A stretch of DNA of 64,000 nt from the NCBI RefSeq assembly GCF_035961655.1, contig NZ_CP108393.1:2897501-2961500 (forward strand), given 5' to 3'. A program made the translations under genes and the position numbers. The number at the start of each line of letters is the position of its first letter. The first letter of the stretch is position 1. This DNA comes from Streptomyces sp. NBC_01317. Lineage in GTDB: Bacteria; Actinomycetota; Actinomycetes; Streptomycetales; Streptomycetaceae. This document shows, piece after piece, positions 44,086 through 54,549 of the stretch. A model generated the notes under the pieces. The model saw only the letters and a program-made list of their open reading frames with translations, was not told the origin of the DNA and made no database searches.

Positions 44086-45870
44086 ATGTCCCTCTCCCGC
44101 AGGAACTTCATGATCGCCACGTCGGTCGCCGTCGGCGGCTCGATGGCACTCGCCGCGTGCAGCAGCGGAAACTCCGGAGGTGGCGGCACCGGGGGCGCCA
44201 AGGCCGGTGCGGACAAGTACACGGGCAAGTCGGTCACCGTCGGTACGGCGGCGGACTCGACGGGTCCCGCGCCCGAGATAGCCGGCGCCACCAAGGGCGG
44301 CACCCTGCGGCCGATCGGGATGGACGACTTCTCCCACCTCGACCCGCAGCGGATCTACTTCTCCTGGAACTCCCAGGTCGGCAACTTGTACATCCGGTGC
44401 CTCACCGGCTACAAGATCGCCCCGGACGGCACCATGAAGCTGGTGGGCGACCTCGCCACCGACGCGGGCACCATGTCCGACGCGGGCAAGACCTGGACCT
44501 TCACGCTGAAGGACGGGCTCAAGTGGGAGGACGGCAGCGAGCTGACCGTCGAGGACGTGCGGCACGGCATCGAGCGCGGCTTCGCGAGCTTCACCACCGA
44601 GGGCGCCACCTACCTCCAGAACGCGCTGACCGGCAGCACCGACTTCCGGTCCGTCTACAAGGGCCCGTACAGCGGCAAGCACCTGGACTCCGTGGTCACG
44701 GACACCGCGAAGAAGACCATCACCTTCCACCTGAAGCTGGCCCGCCCGGACCTCAACTTCACGCTGGCGATGCACTCGTACGGCGCGGTGCCGGTCAAGC
44801 TGGACACCAAGGACAAGTACGACAAGGACCCGGTGTCGGCGGGCCCGTACAAGATCAAGCAGCACTCCGTCGACAAGTCGATGACCCTCGTGCGCAACCC
44901 CCACTGGGACCCCGCGACGGACTCGATCCGCAACGCCTACCCGGACAGCTTCGCCTTCGAGTTCGGCCCGCAGGGCCTGGCCCAGACGGACCGGCTCATC
45001 GCCGACTCCGGCGACGACCAGTACGCGCTCCAGGCGTACGGCAACGTGCCCGCCGAGCGCATCCAGCAGGTCCTCACCGACGCGACGCTCAAGAAGCGCT
45101 CCATCGACGGGCTGCTGACCGGTCTGTACTACTACGCCATCAACATGAAGCGGATCCCCGACCTGAAGGTCCGCCAGGCGCTGATCCACGCGTGGCCGCT
45201 GGAGCAGATCCGTACGATCTACGGCGGCCCCTCCGCCGGTGACTACGCGACCACGATCCTGAGCCCCGACATCCTCGGCCGGGTGAAGTACGACGCCTAC
45301 GGCAAGCTCACCAAGCCGCAGGGGGACCCGGAGAAGGCCAAGGCGCTCCTCAAGGAGGCCGGCAAGACCGGCCAGAAGATCGTCTACGCGTTCCCGCAGA
45401 GCGACACGTACGACAAGACCAAGGTCGTCATCGAGAACGCGCTCAAGAAGGCCGGCTTCGACCCGGTCATCAAGCCGCTGGACTCGACGAGCTACTACGA
45501 CCAGATCCAGCAGATCGACAACCAGTTCGACGTCATGTGGTTCGGCTGGGCACCGGACTGGCCGACGGGCTACACGCTGATCCAGCCGCTCCTGGACGGC
45601 CGGACCATCGGCAACGGCGCGAACAACATCTCCCAGCTCAACGTCCCGGCGATCAACAAGGAGATCGACAAGGACGTCGTCATCCCGGACCCGGTGAAGG
45701 CCGGGGCCGCCTGGGCCGCGCTCGACAAGAAGATCATGACGGAGCAGGCGCCGCTCATCCCGGAGACGTACCAGCGCCGGTTCTACCTGTACGGCTCGAA
45801 GGTCGGCGGCTCCCTCTTCGACCCGCTGTTCTCCGCGTCCGTCCTCTACAAGCTGTACGCGAAGGCCTGA
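44086..45870 (+). CDS. peptide-binding lipoprotein with twin-arginine signal (importer 2)
   Basis: A 594-residue SBP family 5 lipoprotein. The signal peptide MSLSRRNFMIATSVAV contains S-R-R-N-F, the twin-arginine consensus, and ends in the lipobox LAAC, so export is probably by Tat. The linker is SSGNSGGGGTGG. SBP_bac_5 features include HLDPQRIYFSWNSQ, LTVEDVRHGIERGF, PVSAGPYKI and MWFGWAPDWPTGYT. The ATG at 44086 follows GGCAGGAAGCA. It is followed by a strong hairpin and then permease B. The ligand is unknown; a signalling peptide is possible if this is the bldK equivalent. Confidence 0.92.
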   Translation: MSLSRRNFMIATSVAVGGSMALAACSSGNSGGGGTGGAKAGADKYTGKSVTVGTAADSTGPAPEIAGATKGGTLRPIGMDDFSHLDPQRIYFSWNSQVGNLYIRCLTGYKIAPDGTMKLVGDLATDAGTMSDAGKTWTFTLKDGLKWEDGSELTVEDVRHGIERGFASFTTEGATYLQNALTGSTDFRSVYKGPYSGKHLDSVVTDTAKKTITFHLKLARPDLNFTLAMHSYGAVPVKLDTKDKYDKDPVSAGPYKIKQHSVDKSMTLVRNPHWDPATDSIRNAYPDSFAFEFGPQGLAQTDRLIADSGDDQYALQAYGNVPAERIQQVLTDATLKKRSIDGLLTGLYYYAINMKRIPDLKVRQALIHAWPLEQIRTIYGGPSAGDYATTILSPDILGRVKYDAYGKLTKPQGDPEKAKALLKEAGKTGQKIVYAFPQSDTYDKTKVVIENALKKAGFDPVIKPLDSTSYYDQIQQIDNQFDVMWFGWAPDWPTGYTLIQPLLDGRTIGNGANNISQLNVPAINKEIDKDVVIPDPVKAGAAWAALDKKIMTEQAPLIPETYQRRFYLYGSKVGGSLFDPLFSASVLYKLYAKA

Positions 45871-45876
45871 CGCGAT

Positions 45877-45908
45877 CCGGTGGGGCGCCGCTTTCGGCGC
45901 CCCGCCGG
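45877..45908 (+). terminator. intra-operon hairpin after the importer 2 SBP gene
   Basis: A 13-bp stem with one wobble pair (core GGGGCGCC-GCTTTC-GGCGCCCC, arms 45877-45889 and 45896-45908), starting 7 bp after the stop codon. It mirrors the hairpins after the other two SBP genes. Confidence 0.75.
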
Positions 45909-45955
45909 CCGGCCCCACCCACCGCCATCGGCGCCTGCCAGGGAAACCCATCGCC

Positions 45956-46936
45956 ATGTTCCGCTTCCTCGTCCGCCGGACGTTCGGCGCACTCGTGATC
46001 CTGCTGATCATCAGCGCGATCACCTTCGTCCTCTTCTACGTCGCACCGCGCGACCCCGCACGCGTCGCCTGCGGCAAGGTCTGCACGCCCGAGACCCTGG
46101 CTCTGGTGCGCCGCAACCTGGGGATCGCCGATCCGCTGCCCGTGCAGTACTGGCACTGGCTGCAAGCCGTCTTCGTCGGCCGCGACTACCCGTCGTTCGG
46201 GCACTGCCCCGCGCCCTGCCTCGGGTACTCCTTCCACAACCGCGAGCCGGTCCTCGGCACGATCCTCGACCGCTTCCCGACGACGCTCTCGCTCTCCATC
46301 GGCAGCGCCGTGGTGTTCGTGATCGTCGGGGTCGGTACGGGCATGCTCGCCGCGGTGAAGCAGGGCAAGGCGCTGGACAAGGTGGCCTCCTCGGCCTCGC
46401 TGATCGGCTCCTCGCTCCAGATCTACATCGTCGGGGTGCTGGCGGTGTACTACCTGACCGACCAGTGGCACCTCCTCAGCCGCCCCCAGTACGTCCCCCT
46501 CACCGAGGACCCCTGGGGCTGGTTCCAGGGGCTGCTGCTGCCGTGGTTCGTGCTGGCGCTGATCTTCACCGCCAACTACACCCGCATGGCCCGCTCCCAG
46601 CTGGTCGAGTCGCTCAGCGAGGACTACGTCCGCACGGCGCGCGCCAAGGGCCTCTCCCGCCGGACCGTCTTCTTCCGGTTCGCCTGGCGGGGCGCCATGG
46701 GGCCGATCGTCACGATCTTCGGCCTCGACCTCGGCTATCTGCTCGGCGGCGCGATCATCACCGAGCAGACCTTCAGCCTGCACGGCATCGGCGCCCTCTC
46801 CATCAAGGCCGTCCAGGACAACGACCTGCCCCTCCTGCTCGGCGTCGTCCTGGTCGCCGCCACCGCCATCGTCGTCTTCAACATCATCGTCGACGCGGTG
46901 TACGCGCTCATCGACCCGCGCGTGCGCCTCGCCTAG
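45956..46936 (+). CDS. oligopeptide ABC importer permease B (importer 2)
   Basis: A 326-residue DppB/OppB-type permease starting MFRFLVRRTFGALVILLIIS. The first outer loop contains four cysteines (VACGKVC and HCPAPCLGY), possible disulfides. The EAA loop reads SEDYVRTARAKGLSRRTVFFR, and the end is VDAVYALIDPRVRLA. It lies 85 bp after the SBP gene and 11 bp before ATPase D, so the last three genes are tightly packed. Confidence 0.92.
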   Translation: MFRFLVRRTFGALVILLIISAITFVLFYVAPRDPARVACGKVCTPETLALVRRNLGIADPLPVQYWHWLQAVFVGRDYPSFGHCPAPCLGYSFHNREPVLGTILDRFPTTLSLSIGSAVVFVIVGVGTGMLAAVKQGKALDKVASSASLIGSSLQIYIVGVLAVYYLTDQWHLLSRPQYVPLTEDPWGWFQGLLLPWFVLALIFTANYTRMARSQLVESLSEDYVRTARAKGLSRRTVFFRFAWRGAMGPIVTIFGLDLGYLLGGAIITEQTFSLHGIGALSIKAVQDNDLPLLLGVVLVAATAIVVFNIIVDAVYALIDPRVRLA

Positions 46937-46947
46937 GAGAGATCCCC

Positions 46948-48009
46948 ATGACCACCCCCTCCCTCTCCGGCAGTTCCCTCTCCGGCCCCGGCCCCTTCCT
47001 CGCCGTACGGGACCTGCGTGTGCACTTCTCCACCGAGGACGGCACCGTCAAGGCCGTCGACGGCCTCTCCTTCGAGGTGGAGAAGGGCAGGACCCTCGGC
47101 ATCGTCGGCGAGTCCGGCTCCGGCAAGTCCGTCACCAACCTGTCGATCCTCGGACTGCACGACCGGCGGCACACCACGATGGAGGGCGAGATCCTCCTGG
47201 AGGGGAAGGACCTGCTCACCGCGTCGGAGCGGGAGCTGGAGCGGCTGCGCGGCAACACGATGTCCATGATCTTCCAGGACGCCCTGGCCTCCCTGTCGCC
47301 GTACCACACGATCGGCAAACAGATCTCGGAGACGTACCGCAAGCACACCGGCGCCTCCAAGAAGGAGGCCCGCGCGCGGGCGGTCGAGATGCTGCGGCGG
47401 GTCGGCATCCCCCAGCCGGACGTACGGGTGGACGACTACCCGCACCAGTTCTCCGGCGGGATGCGGCAGCGCGCGATGATCGCCATGGCGCTGGTCTGCG
47501 ACCCCGAGCTGCTGATCGCGGACGAGCCGACGACCGCGCTCGACGTGACCGTACAGGCGCAGATCATGGACCTGCTCAAGGATCTCCAGCAGGAGACCGG
47601 CACCGCGATCGTCTTCATCACCCACGACCTCGGCGTCATCGCCGACATCGCGGACGAGGTGCTGGTGATGTACGCGGGGCGCTGCGTGGAGCGCGGCACG
47701 AAGAAGGACGTGCTGAACGCCCCCCAACACCCGTACACCTGGGGGCTGCTGGGGTCCATGCCCAGCCTTGACGGACCGGTGGACGTGCCGCTCTCGCCCA
47801 TCCCCGGCACCCCGCCGAGCCTGCTCAACCCGCCGTCCGGCTGCCGCTTCCACCCCCGGTGCGCCTTCGCCGAGCAGGTCGGCGGCGGGCGCTGCGCCAC
47901 CGAGCAGCCGCCGCTCGGCCTGGTGGACGGGCGCGGGGCCGCCTGCCATCTGACCCCCGCCCAACGGGTCGAGTTCTCCGCCGACTTCGCCGGTTCCCGG
48001 CTCCACTGA
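46948..48009 (+). CDS. oligopeptide ABC importer ATPase D (importer 2)
   Basis: A 353-residue OppD/DppD-type ATPase. Walker A is GESGSGKS, the signature [16 protein letters not shown] and Walker [16 protein letters not shown]. The C-terminal module [15 protein letters not shown] and AACHL keeps the four cysteines. The N-terminus is Ser/Gly-rich ([13 protein letters not shown]). The ATG follows AGGAGAGATCCCC. It is clearly diverged from the D ATPases of importers 1 and 3, which resemble each other. Confidence 0.93.
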   Translation: MTTPSLSGSSLSGPGPFLAVRDLRVHFSTEDGTVKAVDGLSFEVEKGRTLGIVGESGSGKSVTNLSILGLHDRRHTTMEGEILLEGKDLLTASERELERLRGNTMSMIFQDALASLSPYHTIGKQISETYRKHTGASKKEARARAVEMLRRVGIPQPDVRVDDYPHQFSGGMRQRAMIAMALVCDPELLIADEPTTALDVTVQAQIMDLLKDLQQETGTAIVFITHDLGVIADIADEVLVMYAGRCVERGTKKDVLNAPQHPYTWGLLGSMPSLDGPVDVPLSPIPGTPPSLLNPPSGCRFHPRCAFAEQVGGGRCATEQPPLGLVDGRGAACHLTPAQRVEFSADFAGSRLH

Positions 48010-48034
48010 CGTACGACAGAAGGGACTTCACACC

Positions 48035-49102
<1,068 letters not shown>

Positions 49103-49129
49103 ACACCCCTTTCTCGAACCGCGCCGCCA

Positions 49130-49173
49130 GAACCGGTCCCGGCCCATTGACCCGAGCCCCATGAGACCGGTTC
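49130..49173. repeat. inverted repeat enclosing a 23-bp motif
   Basis: 8-bp arms GAACCGGT and ACCGGTTC flank a loop holding CCCATTGACCCGAGCCCCAT plus GAG (49143-49165). A 21/23 match to this motif occurs at 56316-56338, upstream of importer 3. It lies 27 bp after the importer 2 operon. Confidence 0.5.
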
Positions 49174-49187
49174 CCGGGGAAAAAGAG

Positions 49188-49225
49188 AGGCCCGCGACCC
49201 GCCCCCACGGGCGGTGCGCGGGCCT
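49188..49225. terminator. bidirectional terminator between importer 2 and the GNAT gene
   Basis: Stem AGGCCCGCG (49188-49196) with CGCGGGCCT (49217-49225). It is flanked by an A-rich run on the left and TTTT on the right, so it has U tracts on both strands, rare in this DNA. Confidence 0.8.
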
Positions 49226-49271
49226 TTTCCCCGTCTCGTGTCCCGTCTCGTGTCCCGTCCCGCGCCCCGTC

Positions 49272-50201
49272 TCACACCGGGAGGACGACCTCCCAGGTGT
49301 TCACGGCGAAGTGCGGCCGCATCCCGTTCTTCTCGTACAGGCGCAGCGCCCCGGTCTCGTTCGCGGTGTCCACGCCGAGGCCGACGCTCTCCCTGCCGCG
49401 CGCCGCGAACGCGGCGAAGGCGTCCCGCAGCAGGAATCCGCCGATCCCCCGGCCCCTGGCCTCCTCGACGACCCCGACGTCGCGGATCCACCCCATCGCC
49501 TCCCGGTCGTTCCTGCCGAGCATCACGCCCGCGTCGCCCAGGCCCTCGACGGTGGCGATCCTGATCAGGGACCAGTCGAGCCGCCCGGCGTCCAGGTCGT
49601 GCGACCACTGTTCGTACGTACGCGGCTGGTGGTCGAAGTGCGCCGCGAAGGTCAGCTCGCACAGCTCGTGCGCCCGCCGGTGGTCGGCCTCGGCCGTGCA
49701 CTCCCGCAGGGTCACCCCGGGCGGCGGCGAGGGCGGCGGCGTGGTCTGCGGCGACACGTCGCGGACCATCACCCGGTAGCGGCGCACGGGCCGCCAGCCG
49801 CGCTTCTCGATGAGTGAAGTGTCCAGCGTGGGCTCGGTGTTGAGGTGCAGATGGACGACCGCCCGCGCGGCGCCGTTGGCCCGTACCCGCTCGACCGTCC
49901 GTGCCTCCATCAGGTCCAGCATCCGCACCGCCACGTCCTGGTGGTCCGGCAGGACGTAGTGGTCCAGGTCGATCCGTTCGGCGCCGGAATCGCCCCACAC
50001 CAGGCCGTACCCCACGAGGACACCGTCGGCGTACGCCAGCCAGGAGTCCTTCGCGAGGTCGATCTCGGGGTGCTTGAGGTCGGCCTCCATGGTGTGCAGA
50101 TCGGTCTCGGGGCGCCCGATCTCGATGAGGTCGACGGCGTTGACGAGATCGGTGATCGCGGCGGCGTCGCCGGGGGTCGCCGGGCGCAGGGTGAGGGCCA
50201 T
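49272..50201 (-). CDS. tandem-GNAT acetyltransferase
   Basis: A 309-residue protein with two GNAT folds. The N-terminal copy (LTLRPATPGDAAAITDLVNAVD, ADGVLVGYGLVW) lacks a clear acetyl-CoA loop. The C-terminal copy has VGVVEEARGRGIGGFLLRDAF and ANETGALRLYEKNGM, the intact Q/RxxGxG/A loop and final helix. This is the arrangement of MshD-like and Eis-like double GNATs, but it is not close enough to name. Starts at 50201 or 50228 are both weakly supported by SD. It sits alone between importers 2 and 3. Confidence 0.85.
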   Translation of the reverse strand: MALTLRPATPGDAAAITDLVNAVDLIEIGRPETDLHTMEADLKHPEIDLAKDSWLAYADGVLVGYGLVWGDSGAERIDLDHYVLPDHQDVAVRMLDLMEARTVERVRANGAARAVVHLHLNTEPTLDTSLIEKRGWRPVRRYRVMVRDVSPQTTPPPSPPPGVTLRECTAEADHRRAHELCELTFAAHFDHQPRTYEQWSHDLDAGRLDWSLIRIATVEGLGDAGVMLGRNDREAMGWIRDVGVVEEARGRGIGGFLLRDAFAAFAARGRESVGLGVDTANETGALRLYEKNGMRPHFAVNTWEVVLPV

Positions 50202-50325
50202 GCGTCCAATCTCGGGGCCGTACGCCATGGGCGCAACGCAATTTCGCGGCGGCGGAAAGCACCGGCAATGCACCGGGCCCGCGTCCGCGGCATGCGCGGA
50301 CACGGGCCCTGGACGTGACGTGGGA

Positions 50326-51474
50326 CTACGCCGCGTGGACGACGTCCTTCTCCTCGGCGAAGTGGCACGCGGACTCGTGCGCGACCTCGCCGCCCGCCGC
50401 CACGAAGCGCTCGGGAACCGCCAGCAGCGGCACCTCGGTCGCGCAGCGGTCCTCCGCCTTCCAGCAGCGGGTACGGAACCGGCAGCCGGACGGCGGGTTG
50501 GCCGGCGACGGTACGTCCCCGGTGAGGATGATCCGCTCCCGGCCCTCACGCGCGGTCGGGTCGGGCACCGGGACCGCCGACAGCAGCGCCTGCGTGTACG
50601 GGTGTGTCGGGTGGTCGTAGATCTGGGTGTCCGTGCCGATCTCGGCCATCTTGCCGAGGTACATGACCCCGACCCGGTCCGAGATGTGCCGGACGATCGA
50701 CAGGTCGTGCGCGATGAAGATGTACGACAGGTTGAACTCGTTCTGGAGCCGTTCCATCAGGTTGATCACCTGCGCCTGCACCGACACGTCCAGCGCCGAG
50801 ACCGGCTCGTCGCAGATGATGATCTCGGGGTTGAGCGCGAGCCCGCGGGCGATGCCGATGCGCTGGCGCTGACCGCCCGAGAACTGGTGCGGATACCGGT
50901 TGATGTACTCCGGGTTCAGCCCCACGACGTCGAGCAGGTCCTGGACCTTCTGCCGCCGGTCGCCCTTGGGCGCCGTCTCGGGGTGGATCTCGAAGGGCTC
51001 CCCGATGATGTCGCCGACCGTCATGCGCGGGTTCAGGGAGGTGTACGGGTCCTGGAACACCATCTGGATGTTCCGGCGCACCGCCTTCAGCGCCCGGCCC
51101 GAAAGCCGGGTGATGTCCTGGCCCTTGAAGAAGACCTCGCCGGCCGTGGCCTTCTCCAGCGTCATCAGCAGCTTGGCGACGGTCGACTTGCCACAGCCGG
51201 ACTCGCCCACGATGCCGAGGGTCTCGCCCTGGTAGAGGTCGAACGAGATGCCGTCGACGGCCTTCACGGCGCCGATGCTCCTCTTGAAGAGGATGCCCTG
51301 GGTCAGCGGGAAGTGCTTGACCAGGTTGCGCACCTGGAGGATCGGCTCCCCGCGCTCCACCGGCGCCTCGATCGCGGCGACGGCCGCGCTGTCCGTGGCG
51401 GCGTCGACTCTCTCGACGTCGGTCACGTTGGGCGTGGCGTCCACCGGCTCGCCCTGCTGGCCGAGGTCAGCCAT
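50326..51474 (-). CDS. oligopeptide ABC importer ATPase F (importer 3)
   Basis: A 382-residue OppF/DppF-type ATPase. An extra N-terminal tail (about 1-45, TDVERVDAATDSAAVAAIEA) precedes the domain. Walker A is GESGCGKST, the signature [17 protein letters not shown] and Walker [16 protein letters not shown]. The four cysteines [11 protein letters not shown] and SACHF are present. From EILQVRNLVKHFPL onward it follows the importer 1 homologue almost residue for residue. It overlaps ATPase D by 8 bp and ends the operon. Confidence 0.93.
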   Translation of the reverse strand: MADLGQQGEPVDATPNVTDVERVDAATDSAAVAAIEAPVERGEPILQVRNLVKHFPLTQGILFKRSIGAVKAVDGISFDLYQGETLGIVGESGCGKSTVAKLLMTLEKATAGEVFFKGQDITRLSGRALKAVRRNIQMVFQDPYTSLNPRMTVGDIIGEPFEIHPETAPKGDRRQKVQDLLDVVGLNPEYINRYPHQFSGGQRQRIGIARGLALNPEIIICDEPVSALDVSVQAQVINLMERLQNEFNLSYIFIAHDLSIVRHISDRVGVMYLGKMAEIGTDTQIYDHPTHPYTQALLSAVPVPDPTAREGRERIILTGDVPSPANPPSGCRFRTRCWKAEDRCATEVPLLAVPERFVAAGGEVAHESACHFAEEKDVVHAA

Positions 51475-52525
51475 GGATCGTCTCCTTCCAGAAGTGGCAC
51501 GCGCTACCCCGCCCGGGCAGTTCGGTTCCGTCCTGCTCGGTCACCGCGTGCAGCGGCGGCAGGTCGGTGCGGCAGATGTCCTGCGCACGCGGGCAGCGGG
51601 GGTTGAAGGCACAACCGGACGGGACGTGCAGCAGGTTGGGCGGCAGGCCCTTGATCGCGTAGAGCTCCTGGCCCTTCTGGTCCAGCCGCGGGATCGAGTC
51701 CAGCAGTCCCCGGGTGTACGGGTGGGCGGGCCGCTTGTAGATCTCGTGGACCGGTGCGGTCTCCACGATCCGTCCCGCGTACATCACCGCGATCTTGTCC
51801 GCGACGTCGGCGACCACGCCGAGGTCGTGGGTGATCAGGATCAGGCCCATGTTGAACTCGCGCTGGAGCTCCGCGAGCAGGTCCATGACCTGGGCCTGGA
51901 CGGTGACGTCGAGCGCGGTGGTCGGCTCGTCCGCGATGATCAGGTCGGGCTCCAGGGCGAGCGCCATCGCGATCATGATGCGCTGGCGCATCCCGCCGGA
52001 GAACTGGTGCGGGTAGTCGTTCACCCGGTCCTTCGCGGCGGGGATGTGCACCCGGTCCATCAGCGCGACTGCCCTGGCCTTGGCCTCCTTCTTGGAGAGG
52101 CCCAGGTGCACCCGGTACATCTCCCCGAGCTGATAGCCCACGGTCAGCACCGGGTTGAGGGAGGACAGCGCGTCCTGGAAGATCATCGCGATCTTCCGGC
52201 CGCGCAGCTGCCGCCGCTCCTCGTGGGACATGGTGAGCATGTCCTGGCCGCGGAAGAGGATCTCGCCCTTGGGTATGCGGCCCGGGGGCATGTCGAGGAT
52301 GCCCATGATCGCCTGGGCGGTCACGGACTTGCCGGAGCCCGACTCGCCGAGGACGGCGAGCGTCTCGCCCGCGGCGACGCTGTAGTTGACGCCGTTGACG
52401 GCCCTGACGACTCCGCCACGGGTGGCGAACTCGACGTGGAGGTCACGGACTTCGAGCAGCGGGCCGCCGGAGGCGGCGTCGTCCTGTGCGGCGGAGGCCG
52501 CCGAGGTCTTGTCGATGATGGTCAT
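51467..52525 (-). CDS. oligopeptide ABC importer ATPase D (importer 3)
   Basis: A 352-residue OppD/DppD-type ATPase starting MTIIDKTSAASAAQDD. Walker A is GESGSGKS, the signature [17 protein letters not shown] and Walker [16 protein letters not shown]. The C-terminal four-cysteine module is GCAFNPRC, DIC and SACHFW. The ATG at 52525 follows AGGGAGGCGTAC, 11 bp after the permease C stop. It is a close paralogue of the gene at 37928, with long blocks of identical DNA around the signature region. Confidence 0.93.
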   Translation of the reverse strand: MTIIDKTSAASAAQDDAASGGPLLEVRDLHVEFATRGGVVRAVNGVNYSVAAGETLAVLGESGSGKSVTAQAIMGILDMPPGRIPKGEILFRGQDMLTMSHEERRQLRGRKIAMIFQDALSSLNPVLTVGYQLGEMYRVHLGLSKKEAKARAVALMDRVHIPAAKDRVNDYPHQFSGGMRQRIMIAMALALEPDLIIADEPTTALDVTVQAQVMDLLAELQREFNMGLILITHDLGVVADVADKIAVMYAGRIVETAPVHEIYKRPAHPYTRGLLDSIPRLDQKGQELYAIKGLPPNLLHVPSGCAFNPRCPRAQDICRTDLPPLHAVTEQDGTELPGRGSACHFWKETIHG

Positions 52526-52536
52526 GTACGCCTCCC

Positions 52537-53493
52537 TCAGCGCAGCTTCGGATCGAGGGCGTTGCGCACCGCATCGCCGAGCATGATGAACGCCAGCACG
52601 GTGATGCTGAGCATGATCGACGGGTAGATGAGGATGTGCTGAGCCACCCGGATCTGGTTGGCGCCGTCCGAGATGTCGATGCCCCACGAGACGGTCGGCG
52701 AGGAGAGCCCGAGTCCCAGGTAGGACAGCGTGGCCTCGGCCGAGATGTAGCCGCCGAGCGAGATGGTGGCGACCACGATCACCGGGGCGATGGCGTTCGG
52801 CAGGATGTGCTTGAACAGGATGCGGGTGGTGCCCGCGCCCAGCGCCTTGGCGGCCTGCACGTAGTCGGCCTGCTTGATGGTGATGACGGAACCGCGCATC
52901 ACGCGCGCGATCTGGGTCCAGCCGAGGAAGGCCAGGGCCAGGACGACGACCCACACCTTGCGCTCCGTGAAGGAGTTCATCACGACCATCGCGCCGAGCA
53001 GGAACGGGACGCCGAAGAAGATGTCGGTGAGCCGGGACAGGACGGAGTCGACGATGCCGCCGAAGTACCCGGCGATCATGCCGACGATGCCGCCCAGCAC
53101 GGTGACCAGCAGGGTCACCGAGATGCCGACGATCACGGAGGCGCGGGCCCCGTAGATGAGGCGGGCGTAGACGCTGCGGCCCTGCCCGTCGTATCCGAGC
53201 CACTCCGGGGAGAAGGCGTGTCCCAGCTGCGGCTTCTGGAGGAAGTGGTTCTTGAGGTCGCCCACGCCGGGGTTCGCGCTGGTGAACAGGCCGGGGAAGG
53301 CCGTGACAACCAGCAGCAGGAGGATCAGGACGGACGAGACCACGAAGTACGGGTTGCGGCGCAGGTCCTGCCAGGCGTCGCCCCACAGGGAGCGCGGCTT
53401 CTCGATCGCCGGTCCCGCCACCCCGGCCGCCGCGACGGCGGCCGGGGTCTCGGGTGCGGTGCTGTCGACCGCGGTCTTGGTCAGATCAGGCAT
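52537..53493 (-). CDS. oligopeptide ABC importer permease C (importer 3)
   Basis: A 318-residue DppC/OppC-type permease. GDAWQDLRRNPYFVVSSVLIL leads into TM1, the EAA loop is DYVQAAKALGAGTTRILFKH, and it ends FIMLGDAVRNALDPKLR. An Ala/Pro-rich N-terminus is present as in importer 1. It overlaps permease B by 8 bp, the same overlap as in importer 1, a further sign of operon duplication. Confidence 0.92.
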   Translation of the reverse strand: MPDLTKTAVDSTAPETPAAVAAAGVAGPAIEKPRSLWGDAWQDLRRNPYFVVSSVLILLLLVVTAFPGLFTSANPGVGDLKNHFLQKPQLGHAFSPEWLGYDGQGRSVYARLIYGARASVIVGISVTLLVTVLGGIVGMIAGYFGGIVDSVLSRLTDIFFGVPFLLGAMVVMNSFTERKVWVVVLALAFLGWTQIARVMRGSVITIKQADYVQAAKALGAGTTRILFKHILPNAIAPVIVVATISLGGYISAEATLSYLGLGLSSPTVSWGIDISDGANQIRVAQHILIYPSIMLSITVLAFIMLGDAVRNALDPKLR

Positions 53494-54415
53494 AACGGAT
53501 CCTCGGGTCCAGGACCGCGTAGAGCAGGTCGACGATCAGGCTGGTCGCGAGATAGACGAGGACGAGCACCGTCACCAGGCCCACCAGGGTGGTGCCCTCG
53601 CGGCGCTTGATGGACTCGAAGATCGTGCCGCCCACACCGTGGATGTTGAACAGGCCCTCGGTGATGATCGCGCCGCCCATCAGGGCGCCGATGTCCGTGC
53701 CCAGGAAGGTGACGACGGGGATCATCGAGTTGCGCATCAGGTGCACGCCGATCACCCGGCGCCGGGGCAGGCCCTTGGCCACCGCGGTCCGCATGTAGTC
53801 GGCGCGGAGGTTCTCGGCGATCGACGTACGGGTCAGCCGGGCCACGTACGCGAGGGAGAGCCCCGCCAACACGACGGCCGGCATGACCAGTTCACCCCAG
53901 TTGGCCTCTCCGGAGACGTTGGGGTCGGTCCAGCCGAGCTGGAACGCGAAGACCGTCTTGAAGATGAAGCCGAGCACGAACACCGGCACCGAGATCATCA
54001 GCAGCGTGAAGACCAGCACGGCCGAGTCGGCCAGGCGCCCTGCGCGCATGCCCGCGATGATGCCCAGTCCGATACCGAAGACCAGCTCGATGACAAACGC
54101 GAGCACCGCGAGGCGGATGGTGACCGGGAAGGCCTCGCCGAGGACGTCGGTCACCGGTCTCTGGCTGGCTATCTGGGTGCCGAAGTCACCTTGCAGCAGG
54201 CCGGTGAGGTAATGCCAGTACTGCACCAGGATCGGCTGGTCCAGGCCCAGGTCGTGCCTGATGCGCGCCACGGTCGCCGGATCGGCTCCCTTGTCTCCGA
54301 AGAGGGCGCGCACGGGGTCACCGGGCAGGGCATACACCATCAGAAATATCAGCAGGGTCGTCCCGATGAAGACCGGGATCATCTGGAGCAGTCGTCGTGC
54401 GACATAGCGCCCCAT
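53486..54415 (-). CDS. oligopeptide ABC importer permease B (importer 3)
   Basis: A 309-residue DppB/OppB-type permease, MGRYVARRLLQMIPVFIGTT at the start and VDLLYAVLDPRIRYA at the end, both nearly identical to importer 1. The EAA loop is ADYMRTAVAKGLPRRRVIGVH. The outer loop reads FGDKGADPATV, so the two cysteines seen in importer 1 are absent. The start lies 134 bp after the SBP gene, beyond a long imperfect hairpin. Confidence 0.92.
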   Translation of the reverse strand: MGRYVARRLLQMIPVFIGTTLLIFLMVYALPGDPVRALFGDKGADPATVARIRHDLGLDQPILVQYWHYLTGLLQGDFGTQIASQRPVTDVLGEAFPVTIRLAVLAFVIELVFGIGLGIIAGMRAGRLADSAVLVFTLLMISVPVFVLGFIFKTVFAFQLGWTDPNVSGEANWGELVMPAVVLAGLSLAYVARLTRTSIAENLRADYMRTAVAKGLPRRRVIGVHLMRNSMIPVVTFLGTDIGALMGGAIITEGLFNIHGVGGTIFESIKRREGTTLVGLVTVLVLVYLATSLIVDLLYAVLDPRIRYA

Positions 54416-54442
54416 TATTCCTCCATGTCAGTCGCTGGGGCA

Positions 54443-54487
54443 GCCGACGGGCCCCCCTCCCGGAACTCGGAAGAAGGGCCCCCCGGC
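54443..54487 (-). terminator. intra-operon hairpin after the importer 3 SBP gene
   Basis: On the minus strand GCCG-GG-GGGCCC-TTCTTCC pairs with GGGAGGG-GGGCCC-GT-CGGC, a 17-pair stem with a 2x2 internal mismatch and several G.U pairs. It lies between SBP and permease B, as in importers 1 and 2. Confidence 0.55.
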
Positions 54488-54549
54488 CGCCACCCGCACC
54501 CGGTGTCACTGAACCGAGTCAGGACCGGACGCGCGATGCGCGATGTTTG

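Noticed and set aside
49245..49275. GTCTCGTGTCCC direct repeats as a CRISPR-like or regulatory array
   Set aside because: Only two and a half copies of a 12-bp simple sequence overlapping the end of the GNAT gene; no spacers or cas genes.
51467..53386. A 639-residue minus-strand ORF that looks like a permease-ATPase fusion
   Set aside because: The upstream part is a shadow frame of the permease C gene (52537-53493). The ATPase has its own SD and ATG at 52525.
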